From an uncultured Lachnospiraceae bacterium (GTDB lineage: Bacteria; Bacillota; Clostridia; Lachnospirales; Lachnospiraceae): 16,567 nucleotides of DNA. Location of the stretch: assembly GCA_910584205.1 (NCBI GenBank), contig CAJUAA010000053.1, positions 1 to 16,567 on the forward strand, read 5' to 3'. The position numbers were made by a program, and so were the translations under genes. Of the stretch, positions 14,239 to 16,567 are shown piece after piece. The notes beneath the pieces are model-generated. The model was not told the origin of the DNA. It saw only the letters and a list, made by a program, of their open reading frames with translations, and ran no database searches. Positions within the stretch are counted from its first letter, which is position 1, and every line of letters begins with the position of its first letter.

Positions 14239-14326
14239 ACAGATCCTGTGAATACTTTCTATATAAATTATAATCTCCATCAGCTGCATACAGAAATCTG
14301 GAAACTGATGATACAATTGGAATACT

Positions 14327-14683
14327 TTATGCATCCTTTTTGTTTTTTATGATTGCAACAACCGCAAGAATTGCGTTAATCAAACACCAGAACGCCCAGA
14401 TAACAAGGTCGCCGTAATTGCCATATCCCGCGAAGCCTATAAGAGCCGCTAAGCCAAACAAAATAACAAGTGCAATATTACCGCCTTTTCCCTGTGATTT
14501 TCTGGTAGCCACCGAAACAATCCCACCAGCCAGCAATAATATTCCAACAAAAATTCCCATAGTACCTGACGTTCCTCCGTTATCCTCCAGCGCGTTCACC
14601 ATCCCCGCTGCGCAGGACTGAACCGCTACCAACACAAATAAAATCATTGACAAAATTCCTGATACCAACTTCCATGTTTTCAT
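14327..14683 (-). CDS. Small four-helix membrane protein, unknown function
   Basis: A hydrophobic protein of 118 residues with probable membrane segments at about 5-28, 41-60, 69-86 and 91-112, short glycine-rich loops and a basic tail (KNKKDA). An ALEDNGGTSGT loop lies between segments 1 and 2, and GYGNYGD between 3 and 4. I recall similar uncharacterised proteins in Clostridia but no assigned function. GGAGGTT precedes the ATG. The ATG overlaps as ATGA the stop codon of a possible 28-codon frame, so it is cotranscribed with the secreted-protein gene upstream. Confidence 0.75.
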   Translation of the reverse strand: MKTWKLVSGILSMILFVLVAVQSCAAGMVNALEDNGGTSGTMGIFVGILLLAGGIVSVATRKSQGKGGNIALVILFGLAALIGFAGYGNYGDLVIWAFWCLINAILAVVAIIKNKKDA

Positions 14684-14766
14684 AATTTAACCTCCATCTG
14701 ATCATAACCTGTAAGTTTATGCTCATACAAATCTTCAAGTGAAAAATTTATCTTTTTCTTTTCCAT
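14680..14766 (-). CDS. Possible small ORF (28 residues), translationally coupled
   Basis: An ATG follows directly on the TAG of the secreted-protein gene (TAGATG on the minus strand) and opens a 28-codon frame, MEKKKINFSLEDLYEHKLTG then YDQMEVKL. Its TGA overlaps the ATG of the membrane-protein gene as ATGA. The frame contains the ribosome binding site of the next gene. No clear site precedes its own ATG, so it would depend on reinitiation after the upstream stop. The peptide is charged and not hydrophobic. It may be a real small protein, a coupling leader, or chance. Confidence 0.4.
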   Translation of the reverse strand: MEKKKINFSLEDLYEHKLTGYDQMEVKL

Positions 14767-15318
14767 CTACTGTGCCGTGAATGTAATGGGTTCTGAGTCG
14801 GCGATTGTAGAATAGGAATCCGCATCATAAATATGGAATTTTAATTCCACTTCTTCAATTGCCTTTATTCCGTTTTCTTCCAGATCGCTTGAAAATACCG
14901 TGATATCATCTATGGATTTTTTCCCTGCGGCAATTTCTGAAGAGAACAGGTCTGTAATCATATAATCATTGACAATCAATGCATTACAGCCAACTGTGAC
15001 ATCCCTGTCTGAATTATTTTCCAGCAGCAGTTTCACGCCGTCGCCCCAGATACTGTCTGTAACATATTCTGTTGCAGTGACGACAATGCCATCCTGGTCA
15101 ACAAGCACCTGCTCATCAATTGTGACCACTGCGTCTGATGAATCCACGGAATCTCCAGAATCATCAGACACGCTTTCGTCATCATCTGTTTTTTCCTGTT
15201 CCTCATCTGAAACAATCTGTCGGGTTTCGTCCGAATCTGACTGTCCGCTCCCCAATGCCATTGCCGCAAACACAGACAGGCAAAGCACTGTGGCAATCCA
15301 TTTCATTCTTCTTTTCAT
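14767..15318 (-). CDS. Secreted acidic protein with C-terminal Ig-like domain, unknown function
   Basis: The product has 183 residues. Residues 1-24 look like a signal peptide (MKRRMKW, then a hydrophobic stretch to ALGSG). No Cys is present at the end, where relatives often carry a lipobox, so it is either released by signal peptidase I or stays anchored by the signal. Residues 26-63 are a low-complexity Asp/Ser/Glu linker. The rest (from VTIDEQVLVDQDGIVVTATEY) with KLLLENNSDRDVTVGCNALIVNDYM and ELKFHIYDADSYSTI resembles a small beta-sandwich domain common in Clostridia surface proteins of unknown role. GGGAGGA precedes the ATG, and the preceding VanZ-like gene ends one base before it. Confidence 0.75.
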   Translation of the reverse strand: MKRRMKWIATVLCLSVFAAMALGSGQSDSDETRQIVSDEEQEKTDDDESVSDDSGDSVDSSDAVVTIDEQVLVDQDGIVVTATEYVTDSIWGDGVKLLLENNSDRDVTVGCNALIVNDYMITDLFSSEIAAGKKSIDDITVFSSDLEENGIKAIEEVELKFHIYDADSYSTIADSEPITFTAQ

Positions 15319-15319
15319 C

Positions 15320-15745
15320 TTAAAATTCCTCCCTTGAGTATAATTGATGTATCATACATGCAGCAGCTGTCTCAGCGAAAAATTCAGCGAAAATATCAAA
15401 AACATCAAATGTTCCCGGAACAAAAGATGCTTTCTGCATCATTTCCATTGCCGCCGAAAAAGGAAATGCGATCCAAAAGACCATCCATACGTCTGCCGCA
15501 TGATTACCAATAATAAAAAATAACGCAAAAACCAGCGAATATCCCCACATCATATCCGGAACATAATTTCTGACAAGCCGCAAAAAAACATCGTCTGCCG
15601 AAAACACAGGTATCTGAATTGTTTTGCCAATGAAATCTGAGGCTTTTTTGATAAATATCACATCCGGTGATGCCATACCATAGATCAGAGCGCCGACTGC
15701 GATCGGACCTGTCATATGTACCGCCATAATCATTTTTCGGTTCAT
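15320..15745 (-). CDS. VanZ-like membrane protein
   Basis: A membrane protein of 141 residues with about four hydrophobic segments (about 8-25, 66-82, 86-100, 118-133). VanZ-family marks are present: PDMMWGYSLVFAL (63-75), an E-M-M-Q helix (101-104) and PGTFDVFDI (110-118), with polar residues facing into the membrane. VanZ gives low-level teicoplanin resistance in enterococci, but most relatives have no known role, so the name only indicates the family. GAAGGA precedes the ATG. It is the second gene of the small operon (38-bp gap after the HTH-like gene). Confidence 0.7.
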   Translation of the reverse strand: MNRKMIMAVHMTGPIAVGALIYGMASPDVIFIKKASDFIGKTIQIPVFSADDVFLRLVRNYVPDMMWGYSLVFALFFIIGNHAADVWMVFWIAFPFSAAMEMMQKASFVPGTFDVFDIFAEFFAETAAACMIHQLYSREEF

Positions 15746-15783
15746 GTCTTTTTTCCTTCATAGGCTGTCATCTGCACGTTTGA

Positions 15784-16239
15784 TTAGTTCTGTAAACCGC
15801 TTGTCCTCAATATTTCCATTCCATGTTCCTTCAGGATTTCATTGACTTCAATGATATCCCCCGGACGTTCATTGAAAATAATCATTAACAGAGCATCTCT
15901 TGGCAGCTTCGCATACAGTTCCGGCATTTCATACTTCCTCAGCGCCCGCTGCGTCTGCGCCAAAGACATTTCAGCAGCATAACATATCCGCAGAATGACA
16001 TCTCTTTGTCTTGTTCTTTTTTCTCCGGACAGAAGCTTGTAGCCATACCTTTCCGGAATATCCGCCCGCAGAAAAACAAACTGCTGCGTGAGGTTTTTTT
16101 CGCTGAAAATATCTTTCATATAGACAGCAAACACCCCGTCAGCCGGGCTCCCTGTATTTTCCCTGCAATAAGAGTCAAAATCTCTTATATGCGTACTTTG
16201 CAGCACTTTTTCCAATTCGTCTGTATTTTTCTCTCCCAT
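15784..16239 (-). CDS. Helix-turn-helix-like regulatory protein
   Basis: The product has 151 residues. Residues 40-100 (MKDIFSEKNLTQQFVFLRAD, then YGYKLLSGEKRTRQRDVILRICYAAEMSLAQTQRAL) resemble an XRE/Cro-type helix-turn-helix: the LTQQ turn, a YGYKLLSGEK recognition stretch and a following RDVILRIC helix. The tail (YEMPELYAKLPRDALLMIIFN) is conserved in my recollection of Clostridia homologues that sit beside Ser/Thr kinase genes, matching the arrangement here. The start at 16239 is chosen because GGGAGAA precedes it; in-frame upstream Met codons would overlap the divergent gene. It leads the VanZ / secreted-protein / membrane-protein operon, and it may regulate that operon and the divergent kinase. 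Confidence 0.7.
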   Translation of the reverse strand: MGEKNTDELEKVLQSTHIRDFDSYCRENTGSPADGVFAVYMKDIFSEKNLTQQFVFLRADIPERYGYKLLSGEKRTRQRDVILRICYAAEMSLAQTQRALRKYEMPELYAKLPRDALLMIIFNERPGDIIEVNEILKEHGMEILRTSGLQN

Positions 16240-16253
16240 AAGTTTCTCCCATC

Positions 16254-16262
16254 TGATATAAT
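16254..16262 (+). promoter_or_regulatory. Extended -10 promoter of kinase fragment
   Basis: TGATATAAT is a perfect extended -10 element (TG, one base, TATAAT) in the 54-bp gap between the divergent HTH-like and kinase-like genes. There is no good -35 box upstream. The kinase ATG follows 31 bp later, with AAAGGA in front. Confidence 0.5.
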
Positions 16263-16293
16263 GTAGTAACATACCATTGAAAGGAATGATTGC

Positions 16294-16545
16294 ATGGATT
16301 ATGCTGGCCGCCTTGAAATTTCTTACTATCATACCATTGCGACTATAAACAGCACGCATAAAATATATCTGGTTCAGCACCGGGAAACCGGGAAAATATA
16401 CATCAAAAAAATACTGGATGTATACAATCCGCATATATACAAATATCTAATGGAACACCATATATCCGGCATCCCCAGGCTGTATAACATATATGAAGAA
16501 AACGGTCAGCTCCTAGTACAACATTGCTTAAATAATAATGAATAA
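16294..16545 (+). pseudogene. Truncated Ser/Thr protein kinase-like gene (N-terminal fragment)
   Basis: A frame of 83 codons starts after AAAGGA. Its residues 1-75 look like the start of a bacterial Ser/Thr kinase: TIATINSTHKIYLVQH (glycine-loop region), GKIYIKKI with the probable ATP-binding Lys at 38-39, and SGIPRLYNIYEENGQLLV (hinge strands). Where a full protein would continue toward the hinge and catalytic loop, the frame reads QHCLNNNE and stops. I find no continuation in the other two frames before the window ends. Immediately after residue 75 (from 16519) lies a hairpin followed by T6, as if the body of the gene were deleted onto its terminator or another sequence joined here. It could also be a genuine short protein, but that is less likely. 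Confidence 0.6.
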
Positions 16546-16558
16546 ATGTTGCTTTTTT
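16519..16558 (+). terminator. Possible terminator after kinase fragment
   Basis: CAACATT (16519-16525) and AATGTTG (16545-16551) form a 7-bp stem around a 19-base loop, followed by C and TTTTTT (16553-16558). It is weak because of the long loop. The stop codon of the kinase fragment lies at 16543-16545, at the edge of the right arm. Confidence 0.35.
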
Positions 16559-16567
16559 ATTGTAGTC

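Noticed and set aside
13993..14334. Open frame of 113 codons on the minus strand just upstream of ecfA1, ending ATGA-style on its start codon.
   Set aside because: It spans the 15-bp bidirectional terminator and the extended -10 promoter of ecfA1, has no clear ribosome binding site that does not belong to the preceding gene, and its product resembles nothing I recognise. Most likely an accidental frame.

Overview
The window looks like chromosomal DNA from a Gram-positive anaerobe of the Clostridia, most likely Lachnospiraceae. The r-protein sequences, the strong AGGAGG-type ribosome binding sites, the TTGACA/TATAAT promoters and the ecfA1-ecfA2-ecfT-truA / rplM-rpsI gene order all fit. No tRNA, rRNA, CRISPR array or transposase was recognised.

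Layout, left to right. (1) 201-1226, minus strand: rplM (L13) and rpsI (S9), with a consensus promoter, a hairpin in the leader that resembles an L13 autoregulatory leader, and a terminator after rpsI. Bases 1-200 hold nothing I can support. (2) 1304-7880, minus strand: a seven-gene carbohydrate operon. In transcription order it encodes a xylose-isomerase-like sugar epimerase/isomerase (TTG start), a triosephosphate-isomerase homologue, a YjbQ/UPF0047 protein, an SDR dehydrogenase, a sugar-binding lipoprotein, a fused double-domain sugar ABC ATPase and an RbsC-type permease. (3) 7881-8169: a divergent control region with three copies of a palindrome centred on ACAACGTTGT, placed on the start site and leader of the operon and on the -35 box of the regulator. 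(4) 8170-10734, plus strand: a LacI-family regulator followed by an FGGY-family sugar kinase. (5) 10706-14078, minus strand: ecfA1-ecfA2-ecfT (energy-coupling module for vitamin uptake) and truA, from their own extended -10 promoter. (6) 14195-16239, minus strand: a visibly more AT-rich stretch of small genes encoding an HTH-like protein, a VanZ-like membrane protein, a secreted acidic protein, a possible 28-residue peptide and a four-helix membrane protein, closed by a strong bidirectional hairpin terminator. (7) 16294-16545, plus strand: the N-terminal fragment of a Ser/Thr-kinase-like protein that stops in its first lobe.

How it fits together. In many Firmicutes the order is rplQ-ecfA1-ecfA2-ecfT-truA-rplM-rpsI. 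Here a roughly 9.5 kb sugar-utilisation island sits exactly between truA and rplM, and rplQ is absent upstream of ecfA1. The island is self-contained: transporter (three genes), LacI regulator with its operators, kinase, dehydrogenase and two TIM-barrel isomerases. The set FGGY kinase + dehydrogenase + xylose-isomerase-superfamily enzyme + TIM homologue recalls the tetritol/tetrulose pathway known from Brucella (EryA, EryB, EryC, EryH). The tentative proposal is therefore a four- or five-carbon polyol or ketose pathway with an added YjbQ protein of unknown role. The substrate cannot be fixed from sequence alone.
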